DNA of 64,000 nucleotides from contig NZ_LMDK01000003.1 of assembly GCF_001425055.1 (NCBI RefSeq), forward strand, positions 1,307 to 65,306, read 5' to 3'. Each line of letters starts with the position of its first letter. Position 1 is the stretch's first letter. The notes beneath the pieces are model-generated. The model searched no databases and was not told the origin of the DNA. It saw only the letters and a program-made list of their open reading frames with translations. Shown here piece after piece: positions 1-8,199 of this stretch. The DNA is from Pelomonas sp. Root1237 (GTDB lineage: Bacteria; Pseudomonadota; Gammaproteobacteria; Burkholderiales; Burkholderiaceae_C). The position numbers and the translations under genes were made by a program.

Positions 1-300
1 GTCGTTCCACAGGATGGCCGGGCGCAGCACGGCATCGTCAGCGCCCAGCAGCACCGCGCCGTGCATCTGGCCGGACAGGCCGATGCCGCGCACGGCGGCG
101 AACTCGGTCGGGTGGGTCGTGCGCAATTGGGCGACGGCGGTGCCGGTCGCGCGCCACCAGTCGGATGGATTCTGCTCGGACCACAGAGGTTCCGGTGCCG
201 ACAGCGTCAATGCGCTGCCTGCGGTACCAACGATGCGACCGCTGTCGTCAAGCAACAGCAGCTTGACTTCCGAGGTACCCAGATCAATGCCGAGAAACAT
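1..300 (-). CDS. xylB: Xylulokinase-like FGGY sugar kinase, N-terminal part (runs off the window)
   Basis: Only the first 100 codons are present; the gene continues past base 1. The N-terminus has the FGGY-kinase phosphate-binding start (MFLGIDLGTSEVKLLLLDD), then a WSEQNPSDWW segment and GIGLSGQMHGAVLL, the motif typical of xylulokinases, which phosphorylate D-xylulose with ATP in the cytoplasm. The start codon overlaps the stop of the upstream ROK regulator by one base (TGATG), so the two are translationally coupled. A neighbouring ROK repressor fits a xylose-type sugar operon. The exact substrate cannot be settled from the N-terminus; another pentulose or hexulose is possible. Confidence 0.85.
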   Translation of the reverse strand, partial: MFLGIDLGTSEVKLLLLDDSGRIVGTAGSALTLSAPEPLWSEQNPSDWWRATGTAVAQLRTTHPTEFAAVRGIGLSGQMHGAVLLGADDAVLRPAILWND

Positions 301-1571
301 CAAGCAGCCTCCGCTGTTTCAAGAAAAATGGTTCCACCGTCAGCCAGAGGTAACGCGGGGCGGGTCAGTCGATAACGTGCCAGCGCTGCAGCGCCGACAG
401 CGACGGCGTTGACGCCGAAGCGCGACGTGCGCACGATCGGCGGTGGCAAACCGGCTGCAGCGGCATAGGCGTTCAGCGTATCCAGCGCCGGCTTAAGGAA
501 TGGTTCGCCCAGCTCGATCGCGGCGCCACCGAGAACGATGCACGCGGGGTCGTAAGTGGCAGACAGGTTCTGCAGCAGCACGCCGAGGTAGCGTCCGGCG
601 GAGGCGACGGCATTCTGGGTCTCAGGGTCGTTCCCCAACAGATGGCTGCGTATCCGAGACAGCGAGGTCATCTCCGTCCCCCTGCCGTAGCCCCGCTGCA
701 TGGCGCCCATCGAGATCAGCGCCTCCGCGCAGCCCCGGCGCCCGCAGGAACAACGCGGACCATCGAGTTGCAGCACGGTGTGCCCCACTTCGCCAGCGAA
801 ACCTCGGTTACCGGTCAGCAGCCGGTCACCGACGATGACACCGGCACCGAGGCCCTCGCTGATGGAGACGTAGAGCAATGGGTCCGCTGCGGTCGAGGAG
901 TTGAACTCCACTTCGCCAACCGCGGCGACAGCAGCTTCGTTCTGAAGGAAGAGCGGCACGTGCGCCAGCGGGGAGTCAGCCAGTCTTTCGGCCAGCAGTG
1001 CTGCGAATGGCACATCGCGCCAGCCCAGGTTGGGCGCGAATCGAAGCACGCCACGCGCTGCATCGACGCCGCCGGGCAAGCCGACACCGATACCCAGCGC
1101 CTGCTCGCTGGCGGCGAGCTGCCCGAAGACCTTCAGCAGCGATGCGGCAAGTACTCGAATGCACGACTTGGCCGAGCGAATGGCACCGTAGCTGGCGACA
1201 GTTTCTGCACGTATCTCGCCCGTGAGGGACGTGGCAACCACGCGCACGGAGTCGACGCCGACTTCGGCACCGAGCAGCAGCAGTCGGGTTGGATCGATGA
1301 ACAAGGGCGTGGGGCGGCGACCCATGTCGCCTGTCGGGACGATTTCACGCTCGACCAGCCAACCCTCGGTAATCAATTCACGGGCGAGCAGGCCGACGGT
1401 GGATTTAGTCAGGCCCACCACAGCAGCCAGATCGGCTCGTGACTGACCTGGTTTGGCGCACAGTTGCCTGACGAGCGCCATGCGATTGATGACTTTGAGG
1501 AGCTGTTGGCTCGCGGCGGCTTCGACCTGCAAGGCACTTCTCCCTGATGAACTTTCGTGGTCGGACCACAA
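300..1571 (-). CDS. ROK-family transcriptional repressor (XylR/NagC type)
   Basis: A 423-residue protein with an N-terminal winged helix-turn-helix (about residues 25-80, around SRADLAAVVGLTKSTV) followed by a ROK sugar-binding domain. The ROK zinc signature CSCGRRGCAE is intact, preceded by GFAGEVGH, the conserved glutamate/histidine segment. Length and layout match NagC/XylR-type repressors rather than ROK glucokinases, which lack the DNA-binding head. It probably senses a sugar and controls the coupled kinase gene downstream. An inverted repeat (1587-1599) lies 16 bases before the start, but its form is GntR-like, so it may belong to another regulator. An alternative start a few codons inside cannot be excluded. 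Confidence 0.88.
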   Translation of the reverse strand: MWSDHESSSGRSALQVEAAASQQLLKVINRMALVRQLCAKPGQSRADLAAVVGLTKSTVGLLARELITEGWLVEREIVPTGDMGRRPTPLFIDPTRLLLLGAEVGVDSVRVVATSLTGEIRAETVASYGAIRSAKSCIRVLAASLLKVFGQLAASEQALGIGVGLPGGVDAARGVLRFAPNLGWRDVPFAALLAERLADSPLAHVPLFLQNEAAVAAVGEVEFNSSTAADPLLYVSISEGLGAGVIVGDRLLTGNRGFAGEVGHTVLQLDGPRCSCGRRGCAEALISMGAMQRGYGRGTEMTSLSRIRSHLLGNDPETQNAVASAGRYLGVLLQNLSATYDPACIVLGGAAIELGEPFLKPALDTLNAYAAAAGLPPPIVRTSRFGVNAVAVGAAALARYRLTRPALPLADGGTIFLETAEAA

Positions 1572-1586
1572 CTTGTCGTTGTGTTT

Positions 1587-1599
1587 TTGGTATGACCAA
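1587..1599. promoter_or_regulatory. Inverted-repeat operator TTGGTATGACCAA upstream of the ROK gene
   Basis: Perfect 5-base arms TTGGT and ACCAA around ATG. The form TGGT-N3-ACCA is that of FadR-subfamily GntR operators such as UxuR/ExuR. The same TTGG-N5-CCAA pattern recurs at 5615-5633 before the L-fuconate genes, which suggests one shared regulator encoded outside this window. Confidence 0.6.
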
Positions 1600-1683
1600 T
1601 GTTAGTTGGGGCGATGGACAAAGTAAATAGGGGCGCGCGGCTTCGTCATCGCAGGCCGCGAGTCACGGCAGCAGCAGGAGATT

Positions 1684-2511
1684 TCACCGAGGCACTCCCG
1701 GAGCCTGTTGCCCGGTCCGGGAAGTGGCGGGGAGGGATCGGATCCTGATGTTCCGAAACCATACGGGCTGCGATTCCGCCTGCAGCGCGATATGGCCGAA
1801 TGACAACTGCAGGGGAGCACCGGCATCCAGCAGGGCCTTTGCGCTGTCCTCCCTGGGATCAAGCTGGGGGTGCTGATAGCGCAGGACCTCGACGCCATTG
1901 ACGCGATGGACGACTTCCTCGTTGCCTCGAACCTCGACCTCCACCGCTACCCACTCATTCAGGGGGAACAATTTCGAGGTCGACTCGATGATGTGGTCTG
2001 TCACCAGCCGGCCCTTCATCTCGAGGTTGGTGCCAGGCGTGCACACATTTCCCGTCTGGCGGCCCGCCGTTGCGCCCGCGCTGAGGAACTGGAATTCCAT
2101 GCTGGCAGGCCAGGCCTGGTTGAGCCCCATCGTCCAGGGCGACTGTGAATGGATCATCACGCCGCTGTTGAGTTTGGCCCAGGGTGGGGCATCTGCAACG
2201 GCAGTGCCCGTGATCCGGTACTCGAGCCTAAGGATGTAGTTGGCGTAGGCCAGGTTGGAGTACAGATGGCCGAACTGTTCGTCGAACTTGCCGTAGCCGT
2301 CATAGCTGACCTTGATCACGCCGTCTTCCACCCGAAAGGTGTTCGCGTGATTGTCACCAAGCGGATGCTTGTTGATCTTCACGGTCCATCCTGAAAGGTC
2401 GCGGCCATTGAACAGCGAATGCCATTCGCCCTCGTCCTGCGCACGCGCGCGCGCTGGGGTCAGGGCGATGCACAGGCAGGCCAGCATCGTTGACAGAGAT
2501 CGGTTCTTCAT
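1684..2511 (-). CDS. Secreted DUF1080 (3-keto-disaccharide hydrolase-like) protein
   Basis: A 275-residue protein with a clear signal peptide (LACLCIALTPARARAQ, cleavage near residue 24), so it acts in the periplasm or outside. The mature part opens with GEWHSLFNGRDLSGWTVK, the hallmark start of PF06439/DUF1080. This lectin-like sandwich fold is found with carbohydrate-active enzymes and in some members hydrolyses 3-keto-glycosides. The N-terminal third contains FRVEDGVIKVSYDGYG and the middle NSGVMIHSQSP, both typical. It lies between the fuconate dehydratase and the ROK regulator, behind a likely intrinsic terminator, so it may be transcribed at a lower level than the catabolic genes. The substrate is unknown. 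Confidence 0.85.
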   Translation of the reverse strand: MKNRSLSTMLACLCIALTPARARAQDEGEWHSLFNGRDLSGWTVKINKHPLGDNHANTFRVEDGVIKVSYDGYGKFDEQFGHLYSNLAYANYILRLEYRITGTAVADAPPWAKLNSGVMIHSQSPWTMGLNQAWPASMEFQFLSAGATAGRQTGNVCTPGTNLEMKGRLVTDHIIESTSKLFPLNEWVAVEVEVRGNEEVVHRVNGVEVLRYQHPQLDPREDSAKALLDAGAPLQLSFGHIALQAESQPVWFRNIRIRSLPATSRTGQQAPGVPR

Positions 2512-2528
2512 GACGTGGACCTATCCGG

Positions 2529-2567
2529 AAAAAGGCAATCGCGCGGGCTCTTTCGAGGCCGCGCGAT
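2529..2567 (-). terminator. Intrinsic terminator after the L-fuconate dehydratase gene
   Basis: On the minus strand a hairpin with a perfect 9-bp outer stem (2538-2546 with 2559-2567), one mismatch, 3 more pairs and a 4-base loop is followed after TTGCC by five T (complement of 2529-2533). It lies 25 bases past the stop of the dehydratase gene and only 18 bases before the next start codon, so it could act as an attenuator. Confidence 0.65.
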
Positions 2568-2591
2568 GGTGCTGGAACGGTTCTGGCGAGT

Positions 2592-3869
2592 TCAGCCCCC
2601 GAACCGGTATTGCGCCAGCGAGGCCGGTTTCATCGTGATCGAAAAGCCCGGTGCTTCGGGCGGCATGTAGGCCGCGCCGCGCACGACGCAGGGGTCGACG
2701 AAGTGCTCATGCAGGTGATCCACGTACTCGATGACACGGCCGTCACGCGTGCCGGCAATGCAGAGGTAGTCGATCATGGACAGGTGCTGCACGTACTCGC
2801 ACAGGCCCACGCCACCGGCATGCGGGCAGACGGGCAGGCCGTGCTTGGCGGCCATCAGCATGACGGCCAGGATCTCGTTGACGCCACCCAGGCGGCAGCT
2901 GTCGATCTGCACCACGTCGATGGCGCCGCGCATCATGAACTGCTTGAACAGGATGCGGTTCTGGCACATCTCGCCGGTGGCGACCTGCATGGGCGCGATG
3001 GCCTGCCGAATGGCGCGGTGGCCTTCGACGTCGTCGGGGCTGGTCGGTTCCTCGATGAACCAGGGCTTGGCAAAGGCCAGGTCCTTGAGCCAGTCGATGG
3101 CCACGGGAACATCCCAGACCTGATTGGCGTCGATCATCAGCTTGCGGTCCGGCCCCAGCACCTCGCGAGCGATACGCAGGCGGCGGATGTCGTCCTCGCG
3201 GTCGCGGCCGACCTTGAGCTTGACGTGGTTGAAGCCCGCGTCCACAGCCTCCTGGCACAGCCGGCGCAGCTTGTCGTCGGGGTAGCCCAGCCAGCCGGCC
3301 GAGGTCGTGTAGCAGGGGTAGCCCTCGCGCTCCAGCGTGGCCAGGCGCTCGGCCTTGCCCTCTGCTGCGCGGGTGAGCAGCGCCAGCGCCTCGTCGGGTG
3401 TGATGCAGTCGGTGATGTAGCGGAAGTCGATGCAGCGCACCAGCTCCGCCGGGCTCATGTCGGCCACGAGCCTCCACACCGGCTTGCCCTCGGCCTTGGC
3501 CCACAAGTCCCATACGGCATTGACGACGGCGCCGGTGGCGAGGTGGATAGCGCCCTTGTCGGGCCCGATCCAGCGCAGCTGGCTGTCCGACGTGACGTGG
3601 CGCCAGAAGCGGCCCATGTCGGCGGCGATCCAGCTCAGCTCCAGGCCGACAACCAGGTGGCGCATGGCCTCGATGGCGCGGCAGCAGATATCGTTGCCAC
3701 GGCCGATGGTGAAGGTCAGGCCATGGCCTTCCAGGCCCGGCGTGTCGGTTTCAAGGATGACGTAGGCGGCCGAGTAGTCCGGGTCGGGGTTCATCGCGTC
3801 CGAACCGTCGAGGTGCTGCGACGTCGGGAAGCGCACGTCCACTGTGCGCAGGTTGGTGATACGGGTCAT
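2592..3869 (-). CDS. L-fuconate dehydratase (enolase superfamily)
   Basis: A 425-residue enolase-superfamily enzyme that should dehydrate L-fuconate to 2-keto-3-deoxy-L-fuconate in the cytoplasm. It has the Lys-x-Lys catalytic motif (KLK, residues 217-219), metal-ligand segments IDANQ, EEPTSPDD and GEMCQ, and the catalytic histidine in CPHAGG. Spacing and length match characterised L-fuconate dehydratases, as do the N-terminal HLDGSDAMNPDPDYS and the GRGNDICC loop. Upstream homology-like sequence in the same frame is only overlap with the neighbouring gene. The ATG at 3869 directly follows the preceding stop (2-base gap) and gives the conserved N-terminus. The two genes upstream encode the next two steps. 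Confidence 0.92.
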   Translation of the reverse strand: MTRITNLRTVDVRFPTSQHLDGSDAMNPDPDYSAAYVILETDTPGLEGHGLTFTIGRGNDICCRAIEAMRHLVVGLELSWIAADMGRFWRHVTSDSQLRWIGPDKGAIHLATGAVVNAVWDLWAKAEGKPVWRLVADMSPAELVRCIDFRYITDCITPDEALALLTRAAEGKAERLATLEREGYPCYTTSAGWLGYPDDKLRRLCQEAVDAGFNHVKLKVGRDREDDIRRLRIAREVLGPDRKLMIDANQVWDVPVAIDWLKDLAFAKPWFIEEPTSPDDVEGHRAIRQAIAPMQVATGEMCQNRILFKQFMMRGAIDVVQIDSCRLGGVNEILAVMLMAAKHGLPVCPHAGGVGLCEYVQHLSMIDYLCIAGTRDGRVIEYVDHLHEHFVDPCVVRGAAYMPPEAPGFSITMKPASLAQYRFGG

Positions 3870-3871
3870 GG

Positions 3872-4726
3872 TCAGGCGGCAATGGTTTTCTGGGTCTGCA
3901 CGCCCAGGCCCTGGATGCCCAGGCGCATGGTCTGGCCGGGCTTCAGGTACAGCGGCGGCTTCTGGCCCAGGCCGACGCCGGGCGGCGTGCCGGTGGAGAT
4001 GATGTCGCCGGGCTGCAGGCTCATGAACTTGCTCAGGTAGCTGACGATCTGCGCAACGCCGAACACCATGGTGCGCGTGTTGCCGTTCTGGAAGCGCCGG
4101 CCGTCGATCTCCAGCCAGAGGTCCAGCTGCTGCGGGTCGGCCACCTCGTCGGCCGTGACGAGCCAGGGGCCGATGGGGCCGAAGGTGTCGCAACCCTTGC
4201 CCTTGTCCCACTGCGTGCCGCGCTCGAGCTGCCATTCGCGCTCTGACACGTCATTGACGACGCAGTAGCCGGCCACGTGCTTCATCGCATCGGCTTCCTC
4301 GATGTAGCGGCCACCTTCGCCGATGACGACGCCCAGCTCTACCTCCCAGTCGGTCTTGAGCGAGCCGCGCGGGATCTGCACCGCGTCATCGGGGCCGCAG
4401 ATGGCGCTGGTCCACTTGGCGAAGACGACGGGCTCGGTCGGCACGGGCAGGCCGGACTCGGCAGCGTGATCGGCGTAGTTCAGGCCGATGCAGATGAACT
4501 TGCCGACGCGGCCGACGCAGGGGCCGAGACGCAGGTCCTGTTGCGGCGTGCCGCTGACGAGTGGCAGGTCCGTCGGGTCGATATCGCGCAGCCTTGCGAG
4601 GCCGGCGGGCGTCAGCACGTTGCCTGCAACGTCATCGACAAGGCCTGAGAGGTCGCGCACGCGGCCGTTGTCATCGAGCAGGCCGGGTCGTTCTTGGCCC
4701 ACGGGGCCGTAGCGGAGGAGTTTCAT
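3872..4726 (-). CDS. Fumarylacetoacetate hydrolase-family enzyme, probable 2,4-diketo-3-deoxy-L-fuconate hydrolase
   Basis: A 284-residue FAH-family protein. It shows the typical core: KFICIGLNYADHAAE, PVVFAKWTSAICGP, the metal-binding EVELGVVIG, YCVVNDVSERE, KGCDTFGPIGPW and GDIISTGTPPGVG. In the non-phosphorylating L-fucose (and related L-rhamnose) pathways such a protein cleaves the 2,4-diketo acid to pyruvate and L-lactate. It sits between the dehydrogenase and the fuconate dehydratase, which supports that role over ureidoglycolate lyase, the name often given to the family. The start at 4726 gives MKLLRYGPVGQ, the usual N-terminus. It ends two bases before the dehydratase start. Confidence 0.88.
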   Translation of the reverse strand: MKLLRYGPVGQERPGLLDDNGRVRDLSGLVDDVAGNVLTPAGLARLRDIDPTDLPLVSGTPQQDLRLGPCVGRVGKFICIGLNYADHAAESGLPVPTEPVVFAKWTSAICGPDDAVQIPRGSLKTDWEVELGVVIGEGGRYIEEADAMKHVAGYCVVNDVSEREWQLERGTQWDKGKGCDTFGPIGPWLVTADEVADPQQLDLWLEIDGRRFQNGNTRTMVFGVAQIVSYLSKFMSLQPGDIISTGTPPGVGLGQKPPLYLKPGQTMRLGIQGLGVQTQKTIAA

Positions 4727-4776
4727 GAGAAGTTCGTTATTGACGGATCGGGAGATATGCCGAAATGACGCGCGCC

Positions 4777-5601
4777 TTAGATCGTGACGCCACCATCCAC
4801 GCAAACGGCCTGCCCGGTGATGAAGCGCGACGCGTCGCTGAGCAGGAAGACGACGAGCGGTGCGATGTCGTCGACTGTGGCCAGCCGGCCCATGGGCTGG
4901 CGGGCGATGAAGTCTTTCTCGGCCTGCACGGGATCGGCCGCCGCAGCGATCCGCCCGCGCAGGGACGGTGTGTCCACCGTGCCAGGGCAAAGGGCATTGC
5001 AGCGCAGGCCTTGCTTGACGAAGTCCGCAGCGACTGCCTTGCTCAAGCCGATGACGGCCGCCTTGGTCGTGCCGTAGGCGAAGCGGTTCGCAAAGCCCTT
5101 CACCGATGAGGCCATGGATGCCATGTTCAGCACCGAGGCGCCGCCGCCGTGGCGTGCGGCCTCTGCGAGCATGCCCGGCAGGAAGGCGCGCAGCGTGCGC
5201 AGCATGCTCTTCACGTTCAGGTCCATGCTGAAGTCCCAGGCCGCTTCGTCGCAGTCGAGCACCGTGCCGTGATGCACGAAGCCGGCGCAGTTGAACAGGC
5301 CATGCAGAGCAGGCAACCGACCGGCCAGGCTCTGCACCGACAGGGTGTCGCGGACATCGAGAACCTCGGTACGCAGCGCCGAAGACGCCGCTTCCCGGGC
5401 CAGCGCGGCCAAGCCGCTTTCCTGGATGTCCGTGGCGATCACCTCGGCACCCGCCGCGAGGCAGGCCAGGGCGCTTGCACGTCCGATTCCCTGTGCTGCT
5501 GCGGTGATCAGAACGGTCTTGCCCGTCAGGCAGGCGGAAGGGGCGTGGAAGTCACTCACGATGGTCAGGGTATTGAAGGTCTGACCAGTGTAGGCGAACA
5601 T
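4777..5601 (-). CDS. SDR-family dehydrogenase, probable 2-keto-3-deoxy-L-fuconate dehydrogenase
   Basis: A classical short-chain dehydrogenase: cofactor motif TAAAQGIGR, NCAG segment, catalytic Ser/Tyr/Lys in NMASMASS and YGTTKAAV, then CPGTVDTP and a C-terminal GQAVCVDGG. The aspartate after the second strand (ATDIQE) predicts NAD rather than NADP. It should oxidise 2-keto-3-deoxy-L-fuconate to the 2,4-diketo acid, the substrate of the next gene 50 bases downstream. It is the first gene of the operon, right behind the operator at 5615-5633. The start is uncertain: ATG at 5601 (274 residues) or GTG at 5559 (260 residues, closer to family length); neither has a good ribosome site. Confidence 0.85.
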   Translation of the reverse strand: MFAYTGQTFNTLTIVSDFHAPSACLTGKTVLITAAAQGIGRASALACLAAGAEVIATDIQESGLAALAREAASSALRTEVLDVRDTLSVQSLAGRLPALHGLFNCAGFVHHGTVLDCDEAAWDFSMDLNVKSMLRTLRAFLPGMLAEAARHGGGASVLNMASMASSVKGFANRFAYGTTKAAVIGLSKAVAADFVKQGLRCNALCPGTVDTPSLRGRIAAAADPVQAEKDFIARQPMGRLATVDDIAPLVVFLLSDASRFITGQAVCVDGGVTI

Positions 5602-5614
5602 GGCATAAATCGTT

Positions 5615-5633
5615 AAATTGGCCTTACCAATTT
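5615..5633. promoter_or_regulatory. Operator AAATTGGCCTTACCAATTT before the L-fuconate operon
   Basis: Perfect 7-base arms (AAATTGG and CCAATTT) around five bases, 14 bases upstream of the farther possible start of the dehydrogenase gene. It resembles the ExuR/UxuR-type GntR box and shares the TTGG-N5-CCAA core with the site at 1587-1599. It may also affect the divergent cyclase gene. Confidence 0.65.
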
Positions 5634-5787
5634 CAATTATCGAAGGCGCTGGCGCCCATCGAACCGATTCGCGGCAGTTGGCCAGGCCGCGTTTTTCATG
5701 GATTGCCGTCGACGGCGATTTGCCCCGTGAGGCGAGCGCTTCGTTGTGCCGGCGCCCGCCTTTGGATCTAGAGTGCACAGGACGCAA

Positions 5788-7128
5788 ATGCCGAAGTTTG
5801 ATGGCGTGCAATCTGACCTGACCAGCATCAGATTCCTCATGGGAGGGATCGTGCTCACCGTGGCCGTGCTGGGTGTTCACATGATGCTGCCCGCGCGAAC
5901 TCTGGATCTGCTGGAGCCGGGCGTGAGCAAGCATTTCCTGGAAGCCCCCCCTCAGGCCGGCGAGGAAGCCGCGGTGCAGTGGGTGGACGCCGGGCAGTTG
6001 CGATGGCGTTGCCAATACGTCGCCTCCGAGAAGTACCAGCCGTGCGTCCTGACCTATCTGCTGACCGGCGACGATCTCAGCCGCGGCCGGGATCTGAGCG
6101 GTTTTGACCACATCGAGCTGGAACTGAACTACCAAGGGCCGGCGCCATTCCTGCATCTTGATATCCGGAATTTCGATCCGCGCTTCTCCAGGCTCGAGGA
6201 CGCCAACAGCTCGCGGATGCACGCGGTCACGCTTCGAAGGCGAGACGTTGAGCAACCGGTGCGCATCAAGTTGAGCGAACTCAACGTGCCCGACTGGTGG
6301 GTCCAGATGTTCAATCTGCCTCGCGAGTACAACCAGCCGAGCCTGGACAACGCGACTTCGTTGTCCATCGGCATTCCCGGAGAGCTGACCGGCCAGCACC
6401 ATGAACTGCAGCTTCGCCGCCTGGTGCTGAAGGGCGAATTGATCAGCGACGACCGCGTCTACCTGGGAATCCTGCTTGCCTGGCTTTTTGGTGCTTGCGC
6501 CATGGTGTTGCGTGGCTGGCAGCGACTGCGCCTGAGCCATCGCCGCCAGCAGCGGGAGATCGATGCCTTGACAGCGCGCACGCGTCAGTTGCGCATCGAG
6601 CAGGAGAACCTGCGCCGCCTGGCTACGGTCGATGAACTGACCGGTGTGTTGAACCGGCGCGGCCTGGAGCAATCGCTGGGTGACATGGAAGAGGCGGCAC
6701 AGGGGATGTCGCTCGTGCTGCTGGACATCGACCACTTCAAGCATGTCAACGACCGCCATGGCCATGATTGCGGCGACGAGGTATTGCGCCGCGTTGCGGC
6801 CATCGTCGCGGCCAACCTGCGCGCGAGCGATGTCATCGGTCGCTGGGGCGGCGAGGAGTTCCTGATCGCCTGCCAGGGCACGCGTGTGCGTGATGCCGCC
6901 CGCCTGGCCGAGAAGCTGCGCGAACGCGTGCAGCAGAGCGAGGTCAGCTGCACTGCGGGCCGCCTCGCAATCACCGCCAGCTTCGGCGTGGCGCTGTCGC
7001 CGCCGGGAGGGTCGGCTGCGAATGCCCTCAAGCGGGCCGACGAGGCCCTGTATCGCGCCAAGGAGGCCGGCCGGAACCGCGTCGAGATAGACAGGACGCT
7101 GCAGAGCGACTCACCGACCACGGTCTGA
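5788..7128 (+). CDS. Membrane diguanylate cyclase with an extracytoplasmic sensor domain
   Basis: A 446-residue protein: short cytoplasmic tail, membrane segment (about 15-33), a roughly 185-residue periplasmic domain with a carbohydrate-binding-module-like beta pattern, a second membrane segment (about 222-240), a coiled coil and a C-terminal GGDEF domain. The active-site loop is GGEEF (354-358) and the inhibitory I-site RASD (345-348) stands exactly five residues before it, so the cyclase should be active and product-inhibited. It makes cyclic-di-GMP from two GTP. The ATG at 5788 is preferred over an upstream GTG at 5746 because AGGA lies 6 bases before it. The gene stands alone, divergent from the fuconate operon and convergent with the YeiH gene. 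Confidence 0.9.
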   Translation: MPKFDGVQSDLTSIRFLMGGIVLTVAVLGVHMMLPARTLDLLEPGVSKHFLEAPPQAGEEAAVQWVDAGQLRWRCQYVASEKYQPCVLTYLLTGDDLSRGRDLSGFDHIELELNYQGPAPFLHLDIRNFDPRFSRLEDANSSRMHAVTLRRRDVEQPVRIKLSELNVPDWWVQMFNLPREYNQPSLDNATSLSIGIPGELTGQHHELQLRRLVLKGELISDDRVYLGILLAWLFGACAMVLRGWQRLRLSHRRQQREIDALTARTRQLRIEQENLRRLATVDELTGVLNRRGLEQSLGDMEEAAQGMSLVLLDIDHFKHVNDRHGHDCGDEVLRRVAAIVAANLRASDVIGRWGGEEFLIACQGTRVRDAARLAEKLRERVQQSEVSCTAGRLAITASFGVALSPPGGSAANALKRADEALYRAKEAGRNRVEIDRTLQSDSPTTV

Positions 7129-7140
7129 TTTGTTGGACCC

Positions 7141-8193
7141 TCAATAGAACCGCAATCCCCAGGCGGCGGCGAGCGAAACGGCTGCAAGCCACAAGCTCGT
7201 CGCCACCATCAGCAAGATGGGCCGCCAACCTGCGCTGGCGAGGTGCGGGAACGACGTCTTCATGCCGAGCCCGGCCACCCCCAGCATGAGGCAGGCGCGC
7301 GAGGCGAGATTGAGCTGCTCCTGCACTGGCCGCAGGCATCCCAGCGAGTTGAGCGTCGCCAGCGCGACGAACAGCCATAGAAAGCCCGGCACCAGCGCGC
7401 CGAGTCGCATGACCATCGGTCGTGCCGTGGGAGGCGGCTCGTCGGCCGAACTGCGGCAGGCGATGGACACGCCCAGCACGACGATGAAGAGCAGGCTGAC
7501 GCGCAGGAGTTTGACGATGGAGGCCGCGTCGCCGGCGGCCGCAGAGATCGAATAGCCCGCTACCACCACCTGCGCCACGTCATGGATGCTTCCGCCGATG
7601 AAGAGGCCAGCACCAGCCGGCGACAGCTGCAACTGCCGCGCGATCAGTGGGTAGGCCACCATCGCCGCCGTCGACAGCAGCGTGGCCAAGACGGCCACGA
7701 CGAGCGCGTGGCGTTCGTTCGGCGTCTCCCCCTCACCGGCACGCGGCAGCACCGCACCAATCGCCAGCGCCGCCGAGGCGCCGCAGATGGCCGTGGCGCC
7801 GCCCGCCAGCATGCCGAGCGCCCACGGCAGGCGCAGTGCCTTCGCCAGCCACCGACCGCACAGGAGGGTGCTGGCGACCGCGAACAACACGACGAGCAAG
7901 GTCGGCCAACCGAGCCCGGCGACCTGCTCCCAGCTGATGCGCGCACCCAGCAGCCCCACGCCCAGGCGCAGCAGCGTGCGGCCGCAGAAGTCCACGCCAG
8001 CGGCCGTGCGGTCCTGCGGGCTCTGGCTGTGCAGCGCCGCGCCGAACAGCAGCGCGTACAACATCGGGGGCCCCTGATACAGCGCGGCAACGAATGACGC
8101 AGCCAAAGCGATCAGCACGCAGGTCGCCCACCCCGGCCAGACTCGCCGCAGGGCCTGGCCATGAGCGTCGAAGAAGGCAGCCCGTGCCAGCAT
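7141..8193 (-). CDS. YeiH/UPF0324-family membrane transporter (putative sulfate exporter family)
   Basis: A 350-residue, highly hydrophobic protein with about ten membrane segments. It has the family motifs LLRLGVGLLGARIS, GGATAICGASAALA and GGSIHDVAQVV. The family (PF03601) is annotated as putative sulfate exporters and occurs beside sulfur genes, for instance with sulfonate degradation in other bacteria. Here it is the last member of the operon running from the GntR regulator, behind the ferredoxin-NADP reductase. That position would suit removal of sulfite or sulfate released from an imported organosulfur compound, which is an inference. The substrate has not been fixed by anything in the sequence. 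Confidence 0.88.
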   Translation of the reverse strand: MLARAAFFDAHGQALRRVWPGWATCVLIALAASFVAALYQGPPMLYALLFGAALHSQSPQDRTAAGVDFCGRTLLRLGVGLLGARISWEQVAGLGWPTLLVVLFAVASTLLCGRWLAKALRLPWALGMLAGGATAICGASAALAIGAVLPRAGEGETPNERHALVVAVLATLLSTAAMVAYPLIARQLQLSPAGAGLFIGGSIHDVAQVVVAGYSISAAAGDAASIVKLLRVSLLFIVVLGVSIACRSSADEPPPTARPMVMRLGALVPGFLWLFVALATLNSLGCLRPVQEQLNLASRACLMLGVAGLGMKTSFPHLASAGWRPILLMVATSLWLAAVSLAAAWGLRFY

Positions 8194-8199
8194 GCGGCC

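Noticed and set aside
2610-4040. Long plus-strand open frame opposite the fuconate dehydratase and hydrolase genes
   Set aside because: Antisense shadow of two well-conserved enzymes in GC-rich DNA; histidine/glycine/valine-rich translation with no domain.
5602-6765. In-frame upstream extension of the SDR gene on the minus strand
   Set aside because: It crosses the operator and runs antisense to the diguanylate cyclase; the extra residues have no domain character.
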